Assembly: GCA_911728435.2 (NCBI GenBank)
Contig: OU452199.1
Span: 3,668,860-3,732,859, forward strand
Origin: Apoderus coryli
Taxonomy: Eukaryota; Arthropoda; Insecta; Coleoptera; Attelabidae
Length of the DNA: 64,000 nt
Direction: 5' to 3'
The stretch's first letter is position 1, and every line of letters begins with the position of its first letter. The notes below the pieces were generated by a model. It was not told the DNA's origin. It searched no databases and saw only the letters and a program-made list of their open reading frames with translations. The translations under genes were made by a program, and so were the position numbers. Shown here in pieces: positions 12,196 through 23,278 of this stretch.

Positions 12196-15100
12196 TTAAC
12201 TATTATAATTCGGATTATATGGTGCTTGTTTTCCGTACGCTTCTGGTGTAATTTGATGGCCACCAGGATGAGGTTGCGAGACAGCTACATGGTACGGAGG
12301 CGGTTCATTACCGAAACCGATCCCAGTCTGTGGTGGATATGGAGCTGGTCCAGGTGCTGGTGGATATGGGCCACTGGTTGGTGGTGGATACGGACCACTG
12401 GTTGGTGGTGGATACGGGCCAGGTGCGTATGGTTGCGAACCTGCAATCAAAATTGAGTTAGTCCTAAAGAATTAAAGGGAAAATCCGCTAGATGTAAAGG
12501 GTCCGTTTGTACAAACCTTTGACTGAATTTGGCTGTATTAAAAAAATATAAAAGCGAAGTTATTTTAGGTCCAATTTTATTTATCAAATGATTTTATTAG
12601 TATATTTAATTTTAACGCATTTTTTTTTAAATTTCAAAACCTCGGTGGGTTTCTATGGGTGAATGATCACCAAAGAAGGCTAAGATGGGTCTGTTGGCCA
12701 ACCTGCGGTGTCATTCATATCGATGACCTTGAAACGAATTAAACAATCACAGAGAAATATTACAGCTGTTGGACAGATTAGACACTTTTTTGAAACAGAA
12801 ACGACCACATTTAGCGAAGAATATTCGGCTAAAATGTTTTCAAGAATCTAGCACTTCCGGTTATACCGGAAATGGGTGTCAACTTCCTTATTTCAAATGC
12901 CCTATGTAAATTATTTTTTTTTTTTGGATTCTCTTTGTAATTCTAAACATATTTCATGCATAATATTATGTTATATCTATCGCCAGCTGTTTTCGAAATA
13001 TTTGAAATTTTATGTCAAAAATGACGTTTTCAGAATAGAGAATAATAAGAATTTTTTATTATATGGAAGCTTTGATAACTTAATTTGTTAGAATATCCTA
13101 GAAGATATAGACCTACTTTAGCCGCCTACATATATTTTTTTAGTAAATATTAATACAGGGTATTTGAAAAAAAGGGTAAAAAATCAAATTGAAAAAAGTA
13201 TCATAAATCAAAATTTTTAAATGGCAACCCCCCATTTTATATTTTTTTTTAATTTTTTGCATCAAAAATAAGAGCAAGTTTATGAAAGGATGTCTATCCC
13301 AAAAACTGATAGTTTTCAAAATATTGGCAATTTTACATTTTTCTATTACAATAGTGATATGAATTTAAAATTTAATTGATTTTAGTTGGCCATGATGGCT
13401 TTAGATAGCAAATAAACACTTGACAAAAATAATCACCAACAATGACAAATTGTAGACATTAATTAGTAGTAATAATCATGGCGGGCGAATAAATTGTACT
13501 AAATTTGTTTATTATTTATGGAGAATGGTGCTTTTAGAAAATCCAGACTCCACTGCAAATTTTCTCAGAGATGTCGTAGGATATGCCGTGAAGTACCCCA
13601 GTACAGCTTCATCGTCACAAATAGGTTTCCTTCGTTTTATTTTTGTCTTTACGGACCCGAAATTTTTGAAATTATCTATTACCCGTTTAACAACTTTTGG
13701 TGATGGCTTGTGTTTTTCTGGGTACCTGGCAGAAACTGTATCACATGTTTGTGACATCACTCACAAATTTAGATAGTACTATTCGTTAGTATAATTTATA
13801 TTATTCTTGAAAGTTTTCTTGAACCCTATTATTTAATTTTTTTACTAGTCGATTTTCTTGGGAATGAGGTTCAGATGAAACTAGTTTTTTGTAAAATATT
13901 TATTTCATGTCATATCTTTTTGTACAACGTTTCGACAACATTACGTTGTCTTCTTCAGGCAACAGAAACTTCTTTTTTTTTTATAATTTCTTGCAACTCT
14001 TCACTTTTACATCTCAATAGAAATATTTTTCTGTTTTTTTGATTAGCAATCTTGTTAAGACATTTTGCATAGCTCTTACAAATATCAAAAACCTGTGTTC
14101 CATGCTGCTGCTTAATCCTTGAGTAGATTGAAATTGGCACATTTTCACCCATTCATGGCCAACTAAAATCAATTAAATTTCAACTTCATATCACTATTGT
14201 AATAGAAAAATGTAAAATTGCCAATATTTTGAAAACTATCAGTTTTTGGGTCCTTTCATAAACTTGCCCTTATTTTTGATGCAAAAAAATATAAAATGGG
14301 GGGTTGCCAATTAAAAATTTTGAATTATGACACTTTTTGCAATTTGATTTTTTACCCTATTTTCAAATACCCTGTATTAATATTTACTAAAAAATATACG
14401 TAGGCGGCTGGCTAAAGTAGGTGTATATCTCCTAGGATACTCTAACAAATTAAATTACTAAAGCTTCCATATAATAAAAAATTGTTATTATTCTTTATTG
14501 TGAAAACGTCATTTTTGACATAAAATTTCAAATATTTCGAAAACGGCTGGCGATAGGTATAACACATTATGCATGAAATATGTTCAGAATTACAAGGAGA
14601 ATCCAAAAAAAATATAATTTACATAGGGTCGTATTTGGAATAAGGTGGGACACCCGGTATACCTACAAATACAAAAAAATGGTTTCCTTTGAGAGTTCCG
14701 GACAAACTACCCTCATACCTGCATATGGTATGGAGTAATAAAAATTACCATAAGCGAGCTTAGTTATGCCACTAGTGTTTATAAAAATCGAATATCACGT
14801 ACCTACTGGGTATCCTGGATTATATCCGGCTGCTAATAAGGACAGAGATAAAAAATTAACAATAGCTAGAGCACAAAAACACGTCGCTAATAGGTAGTAA
14901 AGGACTTTTTGTTCTTTACCTTAAATAATTGAGTCGATAAAATTATTGAACATTTCTCTACCTTATTATATACAAAAGCCAGTTGGAGTGCGTCACGGTT
15001 TCCCATATCAAATAATATATATAATGGGCGCATAAAAAACAATGGGTTTTTGTCCAGTCGCGAACTCCAACATAAGATACCTAAGTATCCAGAACCTTTA

Positions 15101-18100
15101 TTAAAGTCGTTGTGTGATGTTTATGAGGAATTTTGGAAAGGAAAAAGGACTTTAAGATTAGAATCGTGCTAGCCTTGATTGAGTTAAGACGTGTTTTTCT
15201 TAATTACATAAAGTTAAATTAAATATTTTAATTTGTTTTTGGACTTAGTAGATTTTTCAGTTAAGAATTATTTTCTAGTTTTTGTTTAAAGACTAAGTCC
15301 ATTTCATTTTATTCTGAAGTAGTGAATTGTATAAAGTTCCGTAAGTTTTTGTTACTTCTTTTAATTGAAGGCCTTTTTGTTTTAATAAGTTTTTTTATAT
15401 AAAGTTTAAAGTTATTTCTTTTAGTAATCGAAATAAATTCAGTTTTCAATAGTAATTAAAGTTTCGTATAGGAATTAATATAAGTATTCGTAATTATATT
15501 AATTTTCCTATTTTTAAGTTGTACAATAATGAATACGAATTTCTTCTGTTTCATTATCGCTTAATTGTTTTATTCTTTTTCTTTAATTTATACATATTCA
15601 TTTCTTGTTGTTATTCATTTTCTTTATTAGTTTTAATTATTAAATTAAGTGTTTTTAGCCCACATTTTTGCGTTTTATTTCTAATAAAGTTTTCGATAAA
15701 TTCTTGACAAAAGGGTCTTTGAATTATTGTTTTTCTTTTAAATACAAGTGATCCAGAATTATAATGGTGAGTAATTTTGCATTACTTTAATACAGATTAA
15801 TAAAGCTTATTTTAGTTGTTTGTTTCTTTCATTTAATAATTTGATTCTGTTATTATTCAAGTTAATATTCTTTGTTTGTTCTTCTTTATTTGAAACCGCT
15901 CGTAAAACTTGAATCGAACCGTAACAATTTGAATAGCATATTGGGATTCATTTGGTTTGAGCTATAAAATTAGTATTCTTACTGAATGTACATAATACCC
16001 GCTAATTTCAAAATGGTTACAATATTTTACCACTCTCAAAAATGAACTACTTCTTCAAAATATTAAATAATATTTTAATACTTTTTAAAAGTTCATACAT
16101 ACATATACACACAGGGTGGTCCATGTTATTACTCAGGTCAACCCAATCTATCAGTCTATAATATTGTCATATTTGCAGGACTTCCATAACATCTTAATAA
16201 TATCAACTATCTTGAGCGATTGACGCACTTGGTTACAGGGTGGTCACAAATTACTGTAGTATGCTCTACTACTAAAAATAGGCATAACTCAATTTTCTCA
16301 AATGGCACCCCTTGTATATTATCAAATATTTGGAAATACAATCAAACTTGCTATGAATGATATATCATGTTCCTATGAACAAGAGAAAGTTTGCACGAGT
16401 GTCATAGGTTAGATGGCTTTCCACCAACGACATTCAGCATATCATTTGTGTAAACACGAAAAAATAGCGGACCTAGAACAGTTCCTTGAGGCACTCTAAA
16501 CTTAATATAACTTAAAATGAGCCTACCATTTACCAAGAACTACAATAGTCAGTGATTTTGGTATTAAGAATAATTAAATTGTAATTCCAATATCCAATAT
16601 CTACAAAATTATAAATAAAACCACTGTAACTACTACTACTACGTGATAATTAATAATTACACTAATATAATAATTCAATAAATAAAACCGGTGTGTATTG
16701 TTTATAAAGGTGTGTATGTCTCACTCTACCATAAGGGTAAAAACCATAAGCATGTAAAATATAAATCAAAAACAGCATTACATACCATATTGGGGTGGGT
16801 TCGGATTAGAATAGTTGTAAGTTTGAACTGGATAGGGTCGAGCCGTTGCTGAAAATATTACAGCGATTCAGAAAAGGGTTGTTCGCTTCAGATTATTCAC
16901 TAATTTTAATCATTTCGTTTCTCTATAATATATTTGATAGCGCAACGGATGACCCAAGAACAGAATCACTTAATATCGAAGGTTTCCCAGATGTTTTGTT
17001 CCGATACGATGCCTTTACAGGGGGAAAAACATATTTTCCAAACCGCACCTTTATCCACATAGGTTTAAAGAAACCAAAAGCGAAATGTTGAGAGAAGCAG
17101 ACGAACAAAAACAAGAATTAGACGAGCAAACGATGACGGTCCGCGACGATCAACACCAAACAAGAATTAGACGAAGTCAGCAAGAAACAGAGAACCATCT
17201 GCAGCAAGTATACCAGAGGCAGTTTATCCAGCATCTTGCTGCGCAGCCCTTCATCGATAGCACACAGAACATTGAGACTCAGCCCGCCATTGCACCATGA
17301 GTTGTGCAAGCTAAATTACCATTTAATAGACCCATGCTCTGTTGGCGATTGTAAAAGTATGTCTACGGTAACAAACTTGAGTGTTGTTTGTTTCCGAATC
17401 TGTTAGTGGTCACTTTGAAACTGGGTCGAATAATGTTTTCATATACACTGATTTGGCGAAGGCCTTCGATAGGATGAATCATTCGGTGCTCAGAAATTGT
17501 GAGTGTTTTTCTTTCAGTAATAATTGACATCTTATTTAGATTCTTATCTAAGAAACCGATATCAATATTATGCAACTTTAACAATGTTATCAAACAAGTT
17601 AATCTGTTATTTCTAGTGCAAATCAATGATATATTTTATTTTAACACACGGAAAGTACATATTTTATTCTCGAAAAAAGTAACGACAGCTTAAATTCTAA
17701 TACATTTGATAGCAATTTTTTTGGAAAAAACGCATATGTTCTTATGGAGTCCCCTGTATATTATAATGTGTTTTTTGATTCGCCATAAGTTTCTAACTAA
17801 AGTCAACGAGTATCGAGATTCAGCCGTAAAGAATAACACAAAACACTCATACAAGTCTTTAACTGTTTGTTGTCTTTGGTTTTTATTACTTGTCAAGTGT
17901 CAGTGATTTTTAAAAGTGATAATAAAACAATATGATTGCATGTGCTATGGAGAATCACAAATATTAATAATATACAGGGGGTTCCATAAGAAAAACATAT
18001 TTATGCAATTACGTTTTTATGTGGGCCTTTTTGTCCCCACTGTATATTATCTAACTAACAAAATTACAGCATAAAAACAGCATTCCGTGTCCACGTCGGC

Positions 18101-21100
18101 ACTTTGAACTGAATAATTTCAAACTGTGACGTATGACGCCGCCATTTTAGGAGACAATTCAGGTCCTGACTAAAAATAATTATATTTTTCTGTTTCGAAC
18201 CACAGTACTGTATTTTTATTTTCATAAAAATAATAATAATGTCGCTGTCAATTTCAAAAACATTTGTGACAGAGAACAACAGAGAATGTGATCTTGCTGG
18301 TGGGGGAAGAGATTGCACATATAATTGCACACTCAAAATCGCCATGTTTTCGTATACTCTCATTGTCGTCGGGATATTTTATTTGAGCCTTGCCATTTCA
18401 AGTGATTTGTTTTCCAGTGCCGTAGTATTCTGTGTGGCATATAGTTATATTGTGTGTTTTTGTTTTATAAACTTTTGATAGTGATATTGTTTATTTTGAA
18501 ATGCAAAAAAGCAGAGGCGGAATGATGTGTGCTGCGAAGAATTGCAGGAATAAATATTATAACTGCAATTTATCATTCTTTAGTTTCCCGATGGATAGTA
18601 AAAGGTAAGATATTTATGTAGTATTTAAATTAGATGGATATAAAATTAGATTAAAATAATATCACATAGGTACATTAAATCAAATTACCAATTGTTATTT
18701 TGAACAACAAATATTTCTAAACAAACTTTTTAAAAGATTGAGCCTACTTGCCTAAAAATTTTTTTTAAAAAAACATGAATAACTTCGCTTAATTTCGCAG
18801 CACAATGGCCCTTATCTTTTGTAACTTGTTTCAGTCTATTTGCCCATAAAAGTCCAATACATCTTAAGCATTCTAAAAAGAGAGCTTAAAAATCTTACTA
18901 GATCAATGCAAAAATTCTATTAAATTCTGACAGTGTTTATTAAATTTGAATTACATATTTTAACTATTATAGATATTAGCAGGTACTAAATTCACGTCTC
19001 AGGTTTTATTGCCCATTTATTGAGGGTGATTTTACCATGTTTTGTAGGTATATAATGGGAAATTCCCAACGTGTGTGCTTGCGTTGTTTTTCTGAAGGCC
19101 ATAAACAGATAAAATATAATATATTCTCAATTATACTTAAGGAATTGAAAATCGGTAGACTTATTGTATAAATTAGAACAATTTTATTTTACTCTATCTA
19201 AAATTAATACATTTATATTTGCCCGTAATCAATTACACTTTTTTGTTTCTTTAGAGCTGAACTATGGTTAATTGCTAGTTCAATATTATTAATAATTTTA
19301 TTAATTTAAGCAAAAATGTAAAGTTTGAACATCCATGTTTTAATTTCCCAAAAAAATATGTTACGAAATAATATTTTAGGTTAAGGTTATTTTATACATT
19401 AAAATTAAACAATAGAAATTTTAAAAATATAAATAAAAATAAAATGATTATATGGAAACATGAATAAAAGTAAGAAAGTATTAGTTTGTTTTTATAATTA
19501 ATAAAGATGTAATTCTATTATAAAATAATTCTATTACTCCCCTGTTCTTTATCCATTCTGTAATTTCAATAAAACGTAAATACGGATCTGTCGAGTATAT
19601 TAAAAAATGGCTACCACCTGCCTCGCACAGGACAATAGAAAGTGGTGGGAGTTCATATTCTCTGTTGTTCTCTATTTGTGGTGTGTCATAGTGATTGAAA
19701 ACATCCTTGAGTGGTGTTATCAGTTAAATGTTGACATGATTGGGTGATTTTTGTCACATGATAGAAAATAGCAGAATTTTATAGACAGTTGAGACTGTCA
19801 AAAAATTTTCAAATAAATTTGATTTTACAAATAATATAAAAAAACTGCCTAAAATAAATAATCGATGAGTGCAGTATTTGACGTAAAACACTAAACTAAA
19901 ATACTAAATTACAAATTTATAAATTTTTTTAAAATTCCGGTTCACAAATTTTAAAGTAAAATTAATCCTAACTCTTAATATAATGGCAAAACAAAATTCT
20001 TTGGAAACATTTAATATATAAGTGTATTACTAATATTATACTCAAGACACAACCACAGATTAAGATTACAAACACAATATCTTTTATCTCGTAGACGCCG
20101 GCAATGACCTCTATACTGAATAAGGAGTGAACGGAATCTACCTACGTCTATGCGATTATTGATACGTTCTCTCCTATAATGGCGGCATGCGCGACAAGAT
20201 GCGCATGACGCCTCGCAACCGGAGACTCGGAATGCTGTTTTTTTGTGCTGTGATAATATATTAAAAGCAATAAGCACACATATACAGAGACTCCTTGATT
20301 CTTCAACATTATTGCTACCTCAATTATGTCCAATATGCGGTTTGGAAAATATGAATGACATATATCCCCTCCAAAGCAAACATTTCTACTTCAATTTCTA
20401 CTTGCAACATTATCAGGTGATTTTTACATAATTTTTAGTCCATATTTTTCAAAATTATCTTCAGCAAAGAGCATAAATTAACGACAAAAAAAAATGCTAC
20501 AGTTTGTTCAATGGGCTCTTCGAAATGTGATTTAGAATTTTTAATTGGAAATATAAATATCAGGAATGAATGACTTACCGGGACCACCACCATGCGGCAT
20601 AGGCATACCAAACCCTGGTTGCGGAGGACCACTTTGAGGCATTGGCGGCATTTGATGCGGTGGGTATGGATTATTGACTGTAGGTGGAACCACTGTCACA
20701 TTCGTTCCATCTAGAAGGTGAAAAATATTTACAATTAAAATATAATCGGATAACCCAAACACTTCTACTAAAATGATTTCCTTATTATTAATTATATCAA
20801 TGTTTTCCCTTTCACTTCGTAGTATTTCAATGTCAAACAAGGCATGAAGTGGGATAATACCTAAATAAATTTGAATTAAGTACTTGTTTATTTCTGTTAA
20901 TTGTATTGTTTAATATTTTTGAAAATCTAGTCTTCAGATAAACAAATAATCTCCTGTTGAAAGTAAAGTCCCTCGAAGAAATGAACAAAATGAAAAAAGC
21001 CGATTATCCTACAAATTACATGTAGTAAAGCTTGTGAAAAACTTTAAAAATCAGCACACAATTACATGCTTGTTAGCTAGACTGCTAGACAGCTTCAAAC

Positions 21101-23278
21101 GAAAATGTGGCACAAAATTTCGGTGTAAGAACTTAGTGTGATTTGTTCAATGCCTTATTCCCTGAAAATAACTATACGTACTTAGTACAAACCATTCCAG
21201 ATTATTAACAGATAAAATCGTAAGCGTAGAATAACATTTGCATTTGGAGACCAAACTAGACAATGACCACCATAATATTCTGGGAATACCTCAATATAAG
21301 TAAATATTTGTATAAAATATTCAACATTATTTACTTACATCCATAGACTGTACCCTGACGTTTGCTTCGGCAACACCAGCCACAAATTGAAAATAATATC
21401 ATACATACCATACACACCACAATAATTAAAAACAAATCCATATTTATGTGGATTTGTTTAAATTAATTTTATACCAGAATTAGGTACTAAGAAACAACAA
21501 TCGAACTGCACAAATTGTGCTTTTGACACAAGGTTATCGTCAACGTTTTTTCTTATTCACCAATTATTCTGTCACAAATTGCAAAAATAAATATTGGATA
21601 TTGTTGTTCATGAACAATACCCAGAATCACTGTTTTTTATAATAATTATTAGCGTATTATAATCCTTAATAGTGTGATAATAGTTGAATCTACATTTAAA
21701 ACAAGTTACGATATAAATTTATAAATAAACTTGTGATTTGTGATACTACAGCCACAGCGTTGCCAACGCAGTTTGCAAGAATGTAATAACACAAAACACA
21801 AGTAGGTACATAATAAAATTGAAAGATTTGGCGAAACCATTGCGGATTAAAACAAAAATAATTAGTCCTCCACTACCCATACTGATGAGTCTGTAATATA
21901 ATACGCTATTAGTGAATATATTCTCAACTCAAACTCCCTCCTCGACTGTTTTTACTAAATCATTGTTCCAATTATTCCATACAGAAGCTACCACAAGTTA
22001 TTCTACAGAATATCCTCAGAACCAGTAACGGCAACTTACTGCTAAATAATAAATCCTAAATGGTATGTAGGAAAACATTAACAAGACCAACTAGTCAAAC
22101 AAATATCCTTTGTCATCCGCAAGAAACAATTAATTTTGATTTTGGAAACATATTTTCTATATTTCTATGTTATTTCATAAAAATACGATTATTTGTTATT
22201 GATATTTCTTGGGGGAAAAATATAAATTTTATTTCCAATTGTTGGCAACACTGCATAAGGAAATGAACGAAATCAGCTGTGCTCTAGCTACTTACTACCT
22301 ATTAAATTTTTTACTACAGCGAGCCGTGAGTTTATTCATAAGCAAAGAAATTTCATAGATTTACTAGAAATAATGCAATCCTGTAAATAGACAAACATTG
22401 CTCCTCGATTATAATTTTTTTATTGCATGTAGCCAAAAAATTATCCACGATAATTTTTATACTGGTGTATCCTATCTTCAGAGCAGACTAGTGACATTGA
22501 GGATATTATGAACCATAATTGACTTTCGTAAAAGGAACTCGCCAGAAAGTGAGATTAAGTGAATTTATCCAAAATGAAATTATCATCATTAACAAAAAAT
22601 GATATGTCAATTCTGAAAACCGGCGAGTAGAACAATCGAGCAGGGAGGCGCGGTCTACTGAATTAGCACAGAGGTGCCTCACTGCTTTCGAATTTATATC
22701 AAATAATTTAGAAATTATTGAGTTGTGTATAGGTGTACTCGATTAGTTATTAATTGTAATTAAGTACGCAAATAGCCTTGTACATGTTATTTTTATACAA
22801 TTTAAAGAATATTACGTCATTTACAAATAAATCATGTTGGAAAAAAATTCTAATACCTAGTAGGTACCAGGTACCTTCATTATTAATTGTGAAAACCCAG
22901 GCCCATTGTTTATGCCACAAACTAAGCCTTCTTATTATTAATACTGTATATTATTATATCATAAGTATTATAGGTATGTTTGGGGTAATAGTAATCAATA
23001 AAATATTTTTTTAATGATTCAAAGTTTAAAGCTTTTACAAATCAACTATACATATTCCTCTATACTTACATGCCCCTGGAGGGTAATATTGATTTTGTGG
23101 CGTATGCTGTGTATTATTATCCTTGCAGCAAAAACAACATAATGCTAAAAAAGATACAGAATATTATACACAAAAACAATTATAGAAATAATGCTATCAC
23201 ACCTATGCAGAGCCCACATTCGCAACATAATCTACAAATATCACACATCTGTAAGCACGAATCCATTTCGTCACCCAT
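12196..23278 (-). CDS. Gene B: Pro-rich PPPY protein with two alternative 5' ends
   Basis: Common exons on the minus strand are 20710-20579, 16848-16786, 14832-14803 and 12440-12196. They encode a Pro/Gly/Tyr-rich tail: (T/P)VNNPYPPHQMPP, tandem GPYPPPTS repeats, NEPPPYHVAV (PPxY), ending PYNPNYNS. Two 5' ends splice in the same phase to 20710. The distal end (23278-23203 plus 23144-23070) gives 206 aa starting MGDEMDSCLQMCDIC and continuing into a region with 14 Cys in about 28 residues. The proximal end (21441-21339) gives 190 aa beginning with a hydrophobic anchor MDLFLIIVVCMVCMILF then CGWCC. Both would anchor the protein to membranes, one by acylated cysteines and one by a helix; this is inferred. 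Paralogue of gene A. Function unknown; WW-domain partners are likely. Confidence 0.7.
12862..14661. mobile_element. DNA transposon with ~500-bp TIRs and HTH remnant
   Basis: Long inverted arms occupy about 12862-13398 and 14153-14661. They share TACATTTTTC/TATTACAATAGTGATAT, GCAACCCCCC, TATTAATACAGGGTATTTGA, GCCGCCTAC and CCTATGTAAATTAT in mirrored order. Between them a minus-strand frame (13760-13512) reads ARYPEKHKPSPKVVKRVIDN...GFSKSTILHK. That resembles the HTH/DUF4817-type N-terminus seen in arthropod transposases (PSTSxRxIAxExGxSxxTVxRIL pattern). A second minus-strand frame (14152-13955) starts MGENVPISIYSRIKQQHG. Inserted in a gene B intron (14803-12440). Confidence 0.7.
16119..16260. 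repeat. Two direct CAGGGTGGTC motifs
   Basis: ACAGGGTGGTC occurs at about 16113 and again at about 16236. Such CAGGGTG starts are typical ends of insect repeats, so these may be ends of two nested or abutting elements. Gene B intron. Confidence 0.35.
16420..16505 (-). mobile_element. LINE reverse-transcriptase scrap
   Basis: The minus strand reads SVPQGTVLGPLFFRVYTNDM, the conserved RT motif that precedes the FADD box in non-LTR retrotransposons. It is too short to classify. It lies in the intron just downstream of gene B exon 16848-16786. Confidence 0.6.
17085..17300 (+). mobile_element. Gln/Arg-rich ORF, possible transposon relic
   Basis: A 71-codon frame reads RDDQHQTRIRRSQQETENHLQ... 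and continues from a frame at 16990-17091 (EGFPDVLFRYDAFTGGKTY). The repeating ETxxxRxxR pattern recalls the N-terminal region of arthropod Helitron/large-element proteins, but similarity is weak. No splice sites or homologue known to me make it a host gene. It lies in a gene B intron, antisense to it. Confidence 0.25.
17285..17500 (+). mobile_element. LINE RT fragment
   Basis: The frame reads SGHFETGSNNVFIYTDLAKA then FDRMNHSVLRN (about 17395-17500), the RT A-motif (YTDxxKAFD) of Jockey-like LINEs. It is close in sequence to the motif of the LINE at 37205-38960. The rest of the element is absent. Confidence 0.6.
17706..18010. repeat. Facing TATACAGGGG element ends
   Basis: TATACAGGGG(A/G)CTCCATAAGAA occurs inverted near 17735-17757 and direct near 17971-17995, so the two ends point at each other across about 215 bp. 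This looks like two abutting solo ends rather than one element. Confidence 0.4.
18067..20250. mobile_element. TIR element carrying a THAP first exon
   Basis: The ends are CAGCATAAAAACAGCATTCCG (18067) and the inverse of CAGCACAAAAAAACAGCATTCCG (ending 20250). At 18514-18604 a plus-strand exon reads MMCAAKNCRNKYYNC...FFSFPMDSKR and ends at a GT donor; this is the beginning of a THAP zinc finger (C-x4-C, then FxFP). THAP starts are found in P-element transposases and related host genes. No transposase core remains. Both ends are recognisable, mirrored, in the element at 42910-44442. Lies in a gene B intron; no clear target duplication. Confidence 0.6.
21339..21441 (-). CDS. Gene B proximal alternative first exon
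   Basis: This exon has an ATG at 21441, 34 codons, and a donor GGAT|GTAAGT. In-frame stops occur just upstream, so the ATG is the natural start. It leaves one base (T), exactly the phase needed by the common exon at 20710. It encodes a 17-residue hydrophobic segment followed by CGWCCRSKR, i.e. a signal-anchor and a juxtamembrane Cys/basic cluster, the same layout as gene A exon 1. A separate promoter must lie upstream (about 21450-22000). Confidence 0.65.
23070..23278 (-). CDS. Gene B distal alternative first exons
   Basis: Coding pieces 23278-23203 and 23144-23070 are joined across a 58-base intron (donor CATAG|GTGTGA, acceptor CTTTTTTAG). Read without splicing the frame meets TAA at 23182; with splicing it stays open and ends GCAT|GTAAGT, the same phase as the proximal first exon. 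The product is very Cys-rich (CRLCCECGLC, LCCFCCKD) followed by NQYYPPGA, which flows into the shared tail. Confidence 0.6.

Noticed and set aside
12226..12456. Trp-rich plus-strand frame
   Set aside because: It is the antisense reading of the Pro-rich last exon of gene B; the Trp/Gly richness mirrors the Pro codons.
16846..17091. 81-codon plus-strand frame as a host exon
   Set aside because: It starts over the acceptor of a gene B exon on the other strand, and its continuation resembles transposon sequence.
18239..18478. 79-codon frame with a hydrophobic end
   Set aside because: It lies inside the TIR element before the THAP exon; no motif, and the start overlaps element-specific repeats.
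23180..23182. Apparent nonsense codon in the distal first exon of gene B
   Set aside because: A 58-base intron with a good donor and acceptor removes it and restores the frame, so I did not call a pseudogene.
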